A model generated the notes under the pieces. It did not search any database. It saw only the letters and a list, made by a program, of their open reading frames with translations, and was not told where the DNA came from. Position numbers and translations under genes: made by a program. 64,000 nucleotides of DNA, taken from NCBI RefSeq assembly GCF_009727055.1, contig NC_052360.1, positions 66,176,379 through 66,240,378 of the forward strand, written 5' to 3'. How positions within the stretch are numbered: the first letter of the stretch is position 1; each line of letters opens with the position of its first letter. This document shows, in pieces, positions 22,901 through 34,781 of the stretch. The DNA comes from Benincasa hispida (taxonomy: Eukaryota > Streptophyta > Magnoliopsida > Cucurbitales > Cucurbitaceae).

Positions 22901-24400
22901 ATGTTCAGCACACGTATTGGTACAAAATCCTAAGAAATTGGAACAACGTTCAAAGTTATATCTCTTTGTTGGATACCCAAAAGAAACAAAAGGAGGATTT
23001 TTATATGACCCCCAAGAAGATAAAGTATTTATTTCGACAAATGCTACATTATTGGAAGAAGATCATATTAGAAGTCACCAACCTCACAGTAAACTAATAT
23101 TGAAAGAAATGATCAAAGATACTACAGATAAATCAACAAAAGTTGTTGATGAAGTTGGTCTATCAACAACAATTGTTGCTCCATCACATTCTTCTTCAGA
23201 GTTGAAAATGCCTCGACGCAGTGAGAGGTTTGTTCATCAACCTGAACGCTACATGGATTTAACAGAGATTCAAGATATCATACTTGATGGTGTTCTAGAG
23301 GATCCATTGATCTTTAAACAGGCAATGAAAGATGTTGATAGGGGATAAAAGCCATTGACGTAAACATGGGGTCTATGTACTATAATTCTATTTGGGATCT
23401 TGTAGATCAACCATATGAGGTTAAACCTATAGGTTATAAATGGATCTATAAGAGGGAAAGAGACCAAATTGATAAGGTCAGACTTGTAAAGCCAGACTTG
23501 TGGCAAAAAGTTTTACCCAAAGGAAAGGGTTGACTATGAAGAAACTTTCTCTCCTGTTGCCATGATAAAATCAATAAGAATTCTCTTATCCATTGTCGCA
23601 TATTATGACTATGATATATGAAAAATTGATGTCAAGGCAGCTTTTTTGAATGACCATCTTGATGAAAGTATTTTTATATCTCAACTAGAAGGGTTCAATA
23701 AACAGAGTCAAGAACAAAAGGTTTATAAGCGCTTAAGAGATCCATTATGGGTTGAAGCAAGCTTCTAAATCCTGGAATATAAGATTTGACACTACGATCA
23801 AATCTTATGGCTTTGAACAGAATGTTGACGAACCTTGTGTATACAAAAAGATAGTCAACAAAACTGTAGCATTCTTGGTCCTTTATATTGATGATATCTT
23901 GCTCATTGGGAATGAGACAAGTTACCTTGCTGACGTAAAGAGAAGGTTAGCATCACAATTCCAAATGAAAGATTTGGGAGATGCTCAATATGTTCTTGGG
24001 ATTTAGATTTTTTGAAATCGAAAGAACAGAACCTTAACACTATCTTAGGCATCTTATATTCACAAAATGTTATCAAGATATAACATGCAAAATTCCAAAA
24101 AAGTATACTACCGTTTAGACATGGAACTCATCTGTCAAAGGAACAGTCGCCTAAGATACCTTAAGAAGTTGAGGAAATGAAAAGAATTCTATATGCATCG
24201 GCAGTTGGGAGTCTAATGTACGTTTAATTGATGCTCGTCCTACATTGCTTTGCAGTTGGAATCGTCAGCAGGTTCCAATCTAACCCAGGCCACAGTTACT
24301 GGCGGCTGTAAAAAACATCCTCAAGTATGCTCAGGAGAATGAGGAAATATACGCTTGTGAAAATAGTGGTGCAGTTGCTAACTCCAAGGAACTATAAATT
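22878..24400 (+). pseudogene. copia-2 reverse transcriptase and partial RNase H
   Basis: The integrase C-terminal part and the linker to RT (22878-23348: FRVWGCSAHVLVQNPKKL, LFVGYPKETKGGFLYDP, PRRSERFVHQPERYM) form the longest frame. RT follows with PIGYKWIYKR, GKGLTMKKLSL-type text after a frameshift near 23490, IDVKAAFLNDHLDE, then FLVLYIDDILLIGNE with the catalytic pair intact, and QFQMKDLGDAQYVLGI ending in TAG at 24004. A TGA stands for Trp near 23619. RNase H is recognisable only to about 24390, where sequence similarity stops. Confidence 0.88.
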
Positions 24401-24535
24401 GAATTTATATTAAAATGTCATGTATTATTGAGAGAAAATAAAATCTATAGGTTATGTTATATTTGATGCAATATAAACTATAAGCTATATGTTTATTTTG
24501 ATATAATATATAGTGCATATATGTAATAAGTAGGT

Positions 24536-24575
<40 letters not shown>

Positions 24576-25122
24576 TCTTATTATATAATTAATTAATTAA
24601 TTTAATTGAAATTAATAAAAAGGAAGGAGTTACAACTCTCTCCCCCCATTTATCTCAATTATTATACATGGGTTGAAAAAGAGTTGGTTGAATATTTCCA
24701 TCTTCTTCCTCAATTCACTCTAAGAAAAAAGTTCGATCTAAGAAAAAGTATACAAAGAAGAAAAGTTCTTCTCTTCCCTTTCATCCTCTTCATCTCTTTC
24801 TCTCTTCCAAGAATTCAAGCAAAGCCTACAACTTTTGCTTGAATCCTTTATCCCAAGAGAATATAAAGGGTTCAGAGTGGTGGTGTTCCACGTGGAGAAG
24901 TAGATCAGTTCATGATCTGTTGGAGGGAGTTCTTGAAGAAAGGGTTCTTCGAAAGGTAAGGGTTTCTGAAACCCTAAATATTTTACTTAAAGCATGCTAC
25001 AAATTTAAGAAAATGCATATCTTGTTCTTATTTACTGTAAAACTTATATTTAATGAAAAATGGAATTTGGGTCGATCTTTGCTTCTACTCAAAGATTCTT
25101 TTTCAAAAATTTCCTTCATTAA
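24400..25122 (+). repeat. LTR-like remnant with TA microsatellite
   Basis: AT-rich sequence with a (TA)n run at about 24538-24574, then CT-rich text and a stretch (TTCTTGAAGAAAGGGTTCTTC, GAAACCCTAA near 24930-24985) typical of promoter and leader parts of plant copia LTRs. It separates the broken end of copia-2 from the truncated 5' LTR of copia-3. The frames 24606-24842 and 24839-25138 match nothing I recognise and I do not call them genes. Confidence 0.4.
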
Positions 25123-25475
25123 GACCCTAGATTCCTAAATACGTGCGGACTTAATAGGTAGAAGCTCATTTCTAGTTAGTTAGGATTTAATGGGAACTCT
25201 AATTGAACTAGTATATAAAGAAACTTTAGGCTATGGTCCCCAATATACCAAAACAATAAGCATTCAATCTTTCTTGAATTTTATCTAGAGAGAGATCCCA
25301 CTAAGGGCATCCAGAGTTTTAGTTGAGGAAGACTATAGTCATCTAAAAGCCATCGTCATCTTGAAGCCATCATCAATCACAATGGAATCTGGTATATTAT
25401 TTATTCTTGACAATTTTGCGTGAATGATCCTACAGCTAAATCTATTTAATATAGATTTTAATATTTCTGCTATTA
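25123..25475 (+). repeat. 5' LTR of copia-3, truncated at its start
   Basis: Matches the last ~340 bp of 31188-31647: CCTAGATTCCTAA, AGTATATAAAGA (probable TATA box), TATACCAAAACAATAA, GAGGAAGACTATAGTCATCT. It ends CTATTA just before the primer site. Confidence 0.88.
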
Positions 25476-25476
25476 A

Positions 25477-25490
25477 TTGGTATCAAAGCA
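25477..25490 (+). other. Primer binding site of copia-3
   Basis: TTGGTATCAAAGCA directly after the LTR, one change from the initiator tRNA-Met complement (TGGTATCAGAGCA). Confidence 0.88.
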
Positions 25491-26780
25491 TGAATTTCAT
25501 GTCCGGTCATCGGATTTTTTTTATCGTTTATTGTTGTTTATGATTCACTTATCCGGTAAAGAAAAGGTTTGAGGTTTGCATAATAGATGTTTTTTTGTTT
25601 TTGGCATCATAAGCTTACAATTTAATGATGAGATGATTATTGTTCGAACCCGTTTTTGGGCAAATTATTTGTAAATTGAGTTTTGTATGTCCATTTCATT
25701 TATGGCATTTTTTTGTGAAAAAAAGACTCAAAACAAAAGTAAAAATCGGGATTCGAAGTGCAGAATCGAGAGGTGTCTGTATAGGTGCTACTATCTGTCA
25801 TTGTTCGTGCATCATGGATTCTTCTGGAATTGAATTTGCTTGTCTGTCTATCATTGTTTGTGCCACATGGATTCTTCTGGAATTGAATTTCCTCCTCCTA
25901 GGTGTACTTGTTGTAAAAGGTACCCCGAATATTGGGATTTTTTTGAATCCCTAAATAGGATTAAATGGGTTTTATTCAATGAATTTAGTAAATTTAAATT
26001 TATTTTATTTTTTGGTGAATTTAAATTTAAATTTTACATTGATTTTTTAGGTGAATTTAAATTTAAATTTGATTGATAATGTGGTAAATTTAAATTTGAA
26101 TAATTATGATGTGAATTCAAGCTTAATTGATTATACTTTGGTTTTAAGTTAAATTTGATTGACAATATGGTAAATTTAAATTTAAATTTGATTCATGATA
26201 TTTGGCGATACTAACATGTTTATGTTGCTTTAATTATATTATGTGTATGCAATTATTAAGTGAATATTGGTAAAGACTATTTGGTGTTCTTCCTCTTTTA
26301 TTTTTGTACAATAATATTATTATATTATTGTGTCTTATATTTTAGATTGAATTGGTAAAAAATAATATGTTACCAAAGTAGCCTCTATTATCTAGATCGG
26401 TTTACTTATGAAATATAAGATGTACATATTCATGAATTTATGCGAATAGTTATCGGCCCAAAGGAAGATAATTATTTGGCCAAATTGTGGGTATGCATGT
26501 GGTAATGAGTATGTGGCAATTATACGAATTGCTCATGTGAAAAATAGTCGGTCCAAAGAAAGACTATTTTTTAACAAAGTTTATTGTCAATACTTTGATT
26601 ACTACGTTGAGAGTACCATTTACAATTGGTGTTTTTGCCCAAAGGCTAGATATATCAATGTTCTGTTAGGTATCTTTTTAAAGAAGCCCACCACATATGT
26701 GAAATTATTTTGTCATATTTTAGTTGTGAGTATATATTTTGTTGTTTATTGTTTCAGTTGGTCTTACTCAAATATCTGGA
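25491..26780 (+). other. Leader of copia-3 with short internal repeats
   Basis: Non-coding 1.3 kb. ATGGATTCTTCTGGAATTG occurs at 25814 and 25867, a 53-bp tandem duplication. From 25980 to 26200 AATTTAAATTTAAATTT words recur every 30-70 bases. The frames at 25640-26076 fall in these repeats and are not supported as genes. Confidence 0.6.
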
Positions 26781-27555
26781 AATTTGAGTTCAATCCCTAA
26801 GTTGAATGGATTGAACTTCAAGATTTGTAAGGAAAAACATAGAGATACTTCTCGGGTGTATGGATTTGGACCTTGCATTAAGAACCGATAAACCTACTTC
26901 TACTGAGGAACATCCACATACAACTAATATAGAGAAGTGGGAATGGTCAAATCGCATCTATCTGATGATCATTAGGCACTTCATTCTGGAGTCTTTTTGG
27001 GATCTCACGAAAAGTGAAAATGTCAATAAGTTCCTTGCTCAAAATGATTAAAAAGAGGGGAAGTAAGTAGTCTTTTGACTTTTTTAACTTCTATGAGGTA
27101 TAGGGGCAATGGAAACACAAAGGAGTACATTATGAAAATGTCCAATCTCGTAGGTAAATTAAAGGCGTTTGATATCGAGATAAATGAAAATTTACTCGTG
27201 CATCTGGTACTTATCTCTCTTCCTATACAATTCACTCAATTTAAGATAAGTTATAATACTCAGAATGATAAATAGAGTATTAATGAGCTTATCTCACAAT
27301 GTGTGCAAAAAGAAGATAGGGCTAAGAGAGAAATAACAGAAAGTGCTCATTTGGCAATAGACTCTCGTGTTAAGAAGAAAAGGAAATTCGTGGATGTTGC
27401 AGAAGGGATATCTCAGTGTAATAAAAACAAGAAACAAGCTACTGAAAATCCTTGTTTTTTCTGCAAAATGAAAGGTCACTTCAAGAAAGATTATCCCAAG
27501 TACGCCAAATGGTGTGTAAAGAAGGGTAAACTTCTTACTTTGAAGTTAATTTAGC
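26780..27555 (+). pseudogene. copia-3 gag with zinc knuckle
   Basis: Starts near IPKLNGLNF, continues MDLDLALRTDKPTSTEEH, YLMIIRHFILESFWDL, then NTKEYIMKMSNLVGKLKAFDI and LVHLVLISLPIQFTQFKISYN. A frame change lies near 26850, and stops at 27050 and 27273. The knuckle (27448-27500) is CFFCKMKGHFKKDYPKY, with Tyr in place of the last Cys. The gag would package element RNA; the order and spacing to protease are normal for the family. Confidence 0.85.
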
Positions 27556-27900
27556 TTTTGTACCTTCAGATACGTGGTAGGTAGATTCTGGTGCTACTAC
27601 TTACATAAGTATATCAATGTAGGGTTGCCTGTGGAACCGATCGCCAAGTGATGATGAAAGATTCATCTATGTGGGCGATGACAAAGCAGTTCCAATTGAA
27701 GTTATTAGGAATTTTAGATTACTTTTAAAGACTGAATGTTATTTAGATCTGACTGAGACTTTTATTGTACCGTCATTTAGACGGAATTTAGTTTCTACTT
27801 CTAGTTTGGATAAATTTGGTTTTTCTTGTTCTTTTTGAAATAATAAAGTTAGTCTTTTTTTAGATTCCAAACTTATTGGTACTGGTTCTTTAATTGATAA
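27556..27900 (+). pseudogene. copia-3 protease
   Basis: TWWVDSGATTH-like text near 27571-27605 carries the Asp-Ser-Gly active site, with a TAG in the second Trp position. It is followed by VGDDKAVPIEV and IVPSFRRNLVSTSSLDKFGFSCSF. A TGA at 27837 ends the frame. Confidence 0.75.
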
Positions 27901-28740
27901 CATATATATGTTTGATTCTTTTGCTTCATTTAACAAGATCATGTTATCTAATTCATGTGGTACAAAGCGTAAATTAAATGAGAATCCTGCTATGTTATGG
28001 CACAAGCGTTTAGGTCACATCTCTAAACAGGGAATTCAGAGACTCATGTCAGATGAAATTCTTGATTTTCTTGATTTAAGTAACTTCAATGTTTGTGTGG
28101 AATGTATTAAGGGAAAACAGACAAACATAAGAAAATTAGATGCCAACAGATGCTCAGACGTCTTAGAATTAATACAAACAGACATTTGTGGTTCATTCCC
28201 TACAACCTCTTAGAATGGACAACAATATTTTATTACGTTCATATACGACTATTCAAGATATGAGTACCTATATTTAATTCATGAGAAGTCTCAATCTTTG
28301 GACGTTTACAAGTCTTTCAAAGTTGAAGTTGAACTTCAACTTGGAAAGAAAATTAAGGCTATCAAATCTGATCATGGTGGTAAATACTATAGTAGATATG
28401 ATGGATCAGGTGAACAACATTCAAAGTTCTTTGCCAAATACCTAGAGGAATGTGGAATCGTCTCATAATACACTATGTCGGGCAAACCCAGTATGAATGG
28501 TGTAGTGGAAAGACAAAATAAAAAACTTAAGGATATGGTAAGAAGTATGATTAGTCATTCTTCTCTACTAGAATCCTTATGGGGTGAGACATTAAAGACT
28601 GCAACATATATCCGTAATAGGGTACCTAGTAAAGTAGTAGCTAAAATCCCTTATGAGTTATGGACAGAAAAAAAGCTTAGTATCAGACATCTTCACATCA
28701 GAGGTTGTCCAGCTGAGGTTAGGCCTTATAGGCCTTGAAA
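27901..28740 (+). pseudogene. copia-3 integrase
   Basis: Pre-integrase zinc block MLWHKRLGHISKQGIQRL ... CVECIKGKQTN keeps its two His and two Cys. Core: first Asp in QTDICGSFPT, second Asp in KSDHGGKY, Glu in NGVVERQNK, so all three catalytic residues are still present. The frame is broken by TAG at 28211 and TAA at 28467. It ends in [18 protein letters not shown]. Would integrate the element's DNA; closest to function of the integrases in this window, but still untranslatable in one piece. Confidence 0.88.
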
Positions 28741-30257
28741 AAAAATTGGACTAAAGTACTTTTAGCTACTATTTTGTTGGTTATACTGAGTGCTATCGGA
28801 GTTTCAAGTTTTATAATCCCACTTTTAGATCATTGTTTGAGACAAAAAATGCTAGATTCTTTGAGGATGTTGAGTTTGGGGGGAAAGATAACATAAGGAA
28901 ACTTGTCTTTGAAGAGGAATTAGTTTCTTTTTCTCACGTGGTTGTAAATGATGTTCAGGCTCCAATTCTTGACTTCACTATTAAATCAATTATAGAACAA
29001 GACAACATTGAAGTCCCCGTTGTTGAACATGAAGTTCAAACTCAACAACCTCAAGAAGTGCCGCTAAGAAAATCTACTAAAGAAAGAAGAAGTGCAATTC
29101 CAAATGATTATATTGTGTTTCTTCAAGGACATCAAGATTATATGGGCGTAATGGAAGATAATCCAATCAACTTCCAATAAGCTCTACAGAGTTCTAATTC
29201 TCAAAAGTGGATAAGTGTTATGGAAGAGAAAATAAAATCCATGAAAGACAATGACGTTTGGGAACTTATTGAATTGTCATAAGGAGTGAAACCCATAGAT
29301 TGTAAATGGATATTTAAAACTAGAATGGATTCACATGGCAATATCGAAAGATATAAGACTCTTCTTGTTGCAAAGGGTTTTACTCAAAAAGAAGGCATTT
29401 ATTACAAAGAGACTTTCTCTCCAGTTTCATGGAAAGACTCTTTTTCATCGAAAGACTCTTTAGGGTAATCATGACACTGGTAGCTCACTTTAATTTAAAG
29501 CTACACTAGATGGATATAAAAATTGTGTTTCTCAATAGAAACATTGATGAGACGATTTATATGGTACAACCAGGAAACTTTATATATGGTAATTCAAAGT
29601 CTTGATGTGCAAATTGAAGAAATCTATCTATGGTGTCAAGGAAGCCTCTCGTCAATGGTATCACAATCTATGAAGTGATAACCTCATTTGGTTTTAAGGT
29701 GAATATAGTGGAATATTGTGTATATCACAAGTTCAGTGAGAGTAAATAAATCTTTTTGGTGTTATATATCAATGACATACTCATAGCAAGTAACGATGTA
29801 GGTTATTGCATCACACTAAGAGATTTCTCAAAAAGAATTTTGAGATAAAGGATCTTGGTGATGCTTCTTTTGTATTAGAAATTGAAATACTGCGGATCGT
29901 TCTCAAGGTATTTTGAGATTGTCACAAAAGAACTACATTGAAAAGATTTTGAGTAGATTTTGTATGAAAGATTATGCACAGAGAGATACCCCGGTCGCTA
30001 AAGGTGATAAATTTCATTTAGGTCAATATCCCAAGACCACACTCGAGACTAAGGAAATGCAAAAGGTTCCCTATGCATCGGCTGTTGGAAGTCTAATGTA
30101 CGCTCAAGTATGTACACGCTCATATATTTTGTTCATAGTTAGAGTGTTAGGCAGATATTTGAGCAACCCGGGGATGGATCATTGGAAAGCAACCAAACGG
30201 GTTATAAGGTATTTACAAAGAACAAAAGATTATATGCTCACTTATCGGAAATTTTAA
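28741..30257 (+). pseudogene. copia-3 reverse transcriptase
   Basis: The linker frame (28833-29180) has FETKNARFFEDVEFGG and RKSTKERRSAIPNDY. RT begins with [14 protein letters not shown] and [10 protein letters not shown] (29286-29468), followed by a tandem-like AAAGACTC duplication and a stop. The active site near 29765 reads YINDILIA, with Asn for the first catalytic Asp (one G-to-A change). Downstream come LSQKNYIEKILSRFCMKDY and PYASAVGSLMYAQVCTR (29913-30257). Multiple stops and frameshifts confirm decay. Confidence 0.88.
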
Positions 30258-30756
30258 AAAAAAAATGGAGATCATTGGGTATTCTGATTTTGATTATGCT
30301 GGATGTCAAGACACTTTGCGATCCACTTCAGGCTATATCTTCATGTTGGCTGGAAGAGTTGTATCATGGAAAAATGGTAAACAAACACTTATGGCTTCTA
30401 CCATGGTTACAGAGTTTATAGCATGTTATGAGGCATCCAATCATGGAATATGGTTGTGAAATTTTGTTACGAGGCTACAGAAAATGGTTGGCATAGAAAG
30501 ACCACTAAAATTATTTTGTGACAATAAGTCGACGGTGATGTATTCCAACAACAACAGAAGCAATACGAAGTCAAAGCATGTAGACGTGAAGTTTCTAGTG
30601 GTTAAAGAAAGAGTTCAAAATGCTCAAATTTCGATAGAACACATAGGAACTAACTCTATGGTGGTAGATCCATTGATTAAAGGTTTACTACCTAAAGTTT
30701 TTCATGAGCATGTTGCTCACATGGGTGTTGATCACTTTTCTGATTCCATGGTTTAA
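30258..30756 (+). pseudogene. copia-3 RNase H
   Basis: GYSDFDYAGCQDTLRSTSGY (30265 onward) holds the first acidic residue. It continues with VVSWKNGKQTLMASTMVTEF and, after a TGA at 30457 (Trp position), KLFCDNKSTVMYSNNN, SKHVDVKFLVVKERVQ and VVDPLIKGLLPKVFHEHV. The frame ends at 30756. It removes RNA from hybrid DNA during copying. One stop inside an otherwise clear domain. Confidence 0.85.
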
Positions 30757-31187
30757 TGGGAGTTTGTCATTAAGGATGTTCTTTGACCTTATTTTGTTTA
30801 TTTTCTATATAGAATAAAGTTGATAGTTTATGTTTTTATTATCTGAACTTGTTTATTATGCATGTGGTTTAGCATAAAGTTTTTAAGAATGGTCTCACTA
30901 AGGAATTTGGATCAGTTGGAAACAGGCATGATCTAGATCACTTTACATGTTGTTTCTATGATATCCATCCATACTTGATCTATGTCATTGAAGGTATTGG
31001 AATTGGTGATCAAGGAAGGTTTAGTTACAAGGGTAGTGACGAAAGTCGTCTTGATTCCATGATAATATAGGAGATGGACTAGATTGAACTAAAGGGAATT
31101 CTATTATTGAAATAACCTGTTTATACGTGCTTAAGATTTATGTGATTTAATTATATCAGGTGCATAGATATAGCCCAAGTGGAAGAT
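30757..31187 (+). other. copia-3 3' non-coding region and polypurine tract
   Basis: 430 bp without a gene between the RNase H stop and the 3' LTR. The last bases (31173-31187, AGCCCAAGTGGAAGATT) are the purine-rich primer for plus-strand synthesis. Confidence 0.65.
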
Positions 31188-31647
31188 TGTTAGATATATT
31201 TAAATAATAATATATTTTAATTAAAGTATGAGCTATGTATGTGGATTAATAATTTATCACATTGGGTTATTTGATTAGATTGAGCCCTATTATGTGATCT
31301 AATTAATTAAGATCCTAGATTCCTAATTGAGTATGAACTTAATGGGTAGAAGCTCATTCCTAGTTAATTAGAGTTTAATGGGAATCCTAATTGAACTAGT
31401 ATATAAAGACAACTTAGGCTATGGTCTCCAATATACCAAAACAATAAACACTAAGTCTTTCTTGAATCCCATATAGAGAGATCCTATTAAGGGCATTTAG
31501 AGTTTTGGTTGAGGAAGACTATAGTCATCTTAAAACCGCCATCGTCAATCCCAATGGAATCTGATATGTTATTTATTCTTGACAATTTGGCATGAATGAT
31601 TCTATGGTTAAATTTATTTAATATAGATTTAAATATTTATGCTATCA
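31188..31647 (+). repeat. 3' LTR of copia-3
   Basis: 460 bp, starting TGTTAGATATATTT and ending GCTATCA. Includes the TATA box region AGTATATAAAGAC and the GAGGAAGACTATAGTCATCT block seen in the 5' LTR. Confidence 0.9.
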
Positions 31648-31766
31648 CCATTCACTTAGCAATTCATTTGGTTATGATTCATTGACTAAGAAGAATCAGA
31701 AATCAAAGACTTTTATCAGAATTCATAAGAAAAGTAAGAGAATTCAAAAGACTCCTAAAGATTATA

Positions 31767-31815
<49 letters not shown>

Positions 31816-33124
31816 GATCAACTCTCGAAGATCATGAGTTAGATACTAATCTAAAAATGTAAACAAGTCCAAGGTTGATTCAAATCAATCAATAAGCCAA
31901 AGGGTGGTCCAACGATTCATTCAATCAAGGTTCTTTATAAATTCTTATATAATAGTTGAAGGGTCCCTTTAGAAGTTATTAAAAGAAAAACCACTAAGGT
32001 CTTGCTTGTTATTAGAAATTAGACAGACATGATTGGTTTTATAATTAGGTAAAAGAGTTGAGTGAACTCAAAAGAGTTTTAAAAAGAAAAAAAAAAAATT
32101 GAGCCCAAAAGAGTCAATTAAATAAATCTACCTTCTTGACTTACGATTGTATACAAGATTAGTTAGGGTGGTGAAATTAATTAAACATAAATCTAATGGA
32201 TGAAGTCAATTCCCTAAAATGTTTAAATTCATCCTTCATTTATCTTCTAGATAAGATTTAAATGTTAGTATTGATGAGATTCAATTAAACTCAAATCCTG
32301 ATACTCAGAACTCAGTATCACTAAACTTGAAATTATAAATTTTCAGTATTGCAACTTGAAAAATAGTACAAACTGCAACAATTTAAACCTTTTACTTTCA
32401 AATTAGTAATAGTTAATATTTTTTTTTTGTAAAACAGTCATCAAAATTAAAAATTGATTTTTATTTTTTCCACCATCTAGACTTGGTAGCTTATAAACAA
32501 ATTGAATCTTTAATTAGTTTATTGATCTCTATATGCAAGAAAACTTAAACATAGTCTTTCTAATAAAAACTAAATAGTTTAAATCTTATTTTAGTTTCTA
32601 AACTTTGAATAATATTCTATTTTGATCACTAAACTTTTAAAAATATTTGTATTAGTCCCTAAACTTTAAATATTGTTTTATTTTGATTCTTAAACTTTTA
32701 AATTTTTTGTTTTAGTCTCTGAACTTTTAAAAAATACTTATTTTGGTCCATGATATATTAAGATTTTATTAAATATTTAACAAAATAGTGAAGTAACTTG
32801 TATTATTGGATAAGTAGGCTACCAAATAAGTTAGCTACGCTAAAAAAGCCTAGAGTTTCAATTTTGAATAAGATGACAAAGTATGAGAATTTAAAAGATA
32901 TTTTTAGTTTAAGATTTTAGTCTTTAAGTATTTTGGTTTGTTGATTGTTAGCATTTTACTTCACATTTATTTTACTCAATATATCTAGAGTTTAGTCATC
33001 TAAAAATATAAATTCACTCACATTTCTGTTAAAGAGTTAACCTAATGGAATAAAAATGAACAAGATTGAAAATTAAGAGACTAAAATAAAATTTAAATCA
33101 AACTAAATCAAGTGAAGAAAGTTA
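31648..33124. other. AT-rich intergenic DNA with poly(T)/poly(A) and a degenerate minisatellite
   Basis: No gene seen. T11 followed by A33 lies at 31767-31810. From 32560 to 32760 a unit of about 40 bases, TTTTAGTCTCTAAACTTTTAAAAATATT-like in consensus, recurs four to five times (CTAAACTTTGAA, CTAAACTTTTAAA, CTAAACTTTAAA, CTTAAACTTTTAAA, CTGAACTTTTAAA). This repeat type is common in plant spacers. Confidence 0.6.
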
Positions 33125-33620
33125 AGAATTTTTTTTGTTTTTGTATTATAGAATGATGAAGGGGAAGGGAATGGGGATTTAAGGAAGAGAGAGGAGGAGG
33201 GAGAATATAGTTTAGGAGAGACAAAGTGGGGTGATGATGCGGCGTTGGGCACAGTGAGACAGAAGAAAGAGAGAGTGAGACAGCCCCAATGTTTAAGCGT
33301 CTGTCTGTCTGTCTGTACACTGCCACTGGCGCCACCGAGCAGGGGGGGCATCAGCCACAGCACACAGCGCTGCGCCTACCTTACCATCCACATTTCGTAC
33401 GGCTCTTACGCCATTCCCTTCTTATCCCTCTTTGTCTGCGCCCCCCCTCTTCCCCTTCCTTTCTTCCCTCTCTTCACATTTCCTTATTCCTCCCCCCAAT
33501 GCTCCTTCCTTATTCCTTTTCTTTTTTCTTTTACCCTCCCTTTTTCCTTCCACTTTTGCCCTTTCTTCCTCTCTTCTTTTTTCTTCCTTTTTCCGCTCTC
33601 TTTTCGTTTAGTTATAGAGG
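33125..33620. other. GC- and pyrimidine-rich island, possible relic of a promoter/5' UTR
   Basis: Differs from its AT-rich surroundings. A purine-rich left part is followed by (CTGT)4 at about 33299-33315, a GC-rich core (33315-33400) and 200 bases of C/T. Long frames exist on both strands only because stops are rare in such sequence; none has a recognisable domain or normal composition. It looks like a promoter and leader without a gene attached. Confidence 0.35.
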
Positions 33621-33719
33621 GCTAAAATGTACTTTTCATACTTTCAACTTTCTAAGTTACAAAAGTGAAATTTTACTCCATAAATTGTAATATTCAACAA
33701 TTTATTTAAGCACAATGAC

Positions 33720-33955
33720 CGCCAACAATAGATCGAGACTCACTATTGGTGATCAATTGATCAGTGAATGATGATTGACAATCAACAACTACTACAAAAA
33801 TCGAGACTAGGGACTAGTGACCAACTATTAGGATCAGAGATCGAGGATGACGACCATCGACCAATCTGATAATGGTCGGTTGTCCCCGATCTTGAGTCTT
33901 AGTCGTTGATCCTAGTTATTGGTTCTTGATTGTTGGTCAACCATCCTCAGTCTCC
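33720..33955. repeat. Quasi-palindromic block of GATC/GACCAA words
   Basis: ATCGAGACT, GACCAAC, GGATCA and CGACCA words in the left half recur as imperfect complements in the right half (GGTCGGTTG, CCCCGATCTTGAG, TTGATCCTAG, GGTTCTTG), centred near 33870. It looks like an old inverted repeat. Confidence 0.45.
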
Positions 33956-34781
33956 CATTTTCTTCTTTTTTCTTTTTCTTTTCTTTGAAGATAATATCAT
34001 TTTTGTTTACTTTCATTTATTTCTCATTTATTCCTTTAAACTTTAAATTTCATCAAATTGAACTCCAAAAGTAGTTAAATAGGTGCAATTAATGCATCTT
34101 TAAAAATCATAGTATTTAATTTTCATCGACCCATATCATAATTTTTATTAATATTTTAATATGACTATATGTTTGACATCGACATAAGTGATGAACTGAT
34201 ATTTTCAGTACTTTGTAAAAAAATTCACGAAATATGATATAATAAGTAATAAAATATCATTATTATAAATTTAATGTAACTATCAACATTTTAACTTATG
34301 TAAGAAGTTTAAATTATTCATTTATAAATTGATTTTTTTTTTAATTTTCTATAAGTATTTATCATCATCAATATTTTTATCGATCTACCTATAAAATCCG
34401 TCCAACAAAATTCACAAATAAAGCACACAATAGTCAATATCAAGTCCTAAAAAGCCACCTTGAATCATGAAATTACTCCATACCTACAAACAAAATCTAG
34501 TAGGAAGAAAACCCTCAAACTCAACAACAAAATTTCTAAGAATTTCTAAATTGAGCTAAAGAATTGATTTCCACAAAAACAGTCTTGTCCAGCCACAATG
34601 GTGCTCATGACTCGGTCGATTCTTTTTTTCTTTTTTTTTTTTAAATGCAAATTTAAAGTTTTTGATGATGATTTGATTTTTAAATCTTAAGGCATATTTA
34701 GAATGATTGGAGAAATTTTTTTAAAATATATATTTTTTTATTTAAATTTTTTTCATAAATACAGTTTAAAATAAACTTTAC
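33956..34781. other. AT-rich intergenic DNA
   Basis: No gene, repeat array or element end could be supported in this stretch. Confidence 0.5.

Larger units (their letters stand above)
25123..31647 (+). mobile_element. copia-3: Ty1/copia element with both LTRs, decayed
   Basis: Order: truncated 5' LTR (25123-25475), primer site, 1.3-kb leader, gag, protease, integrase, RT, RNase H, purine tract, 3' LTR (31188-31647). The order protease-integrase-RT-RNase H is that of Ty1/copia. It is a different family from the type A/B elements: the LTR is only 460 bp. All coding domains carry stops. The 5' LTR lacks its first ~135 bp, so the left end and target duplication are lost. Confidence 0.9.

Noticed and set aside
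33245..33690. Overlapping 126- and 133-codon plus-strand frames, and 75-86-codon minus frames
   Set aside because: Low-complexity Phe/Leu/Pro/Ser text from C/T-rich DNA, open in several frames at once.
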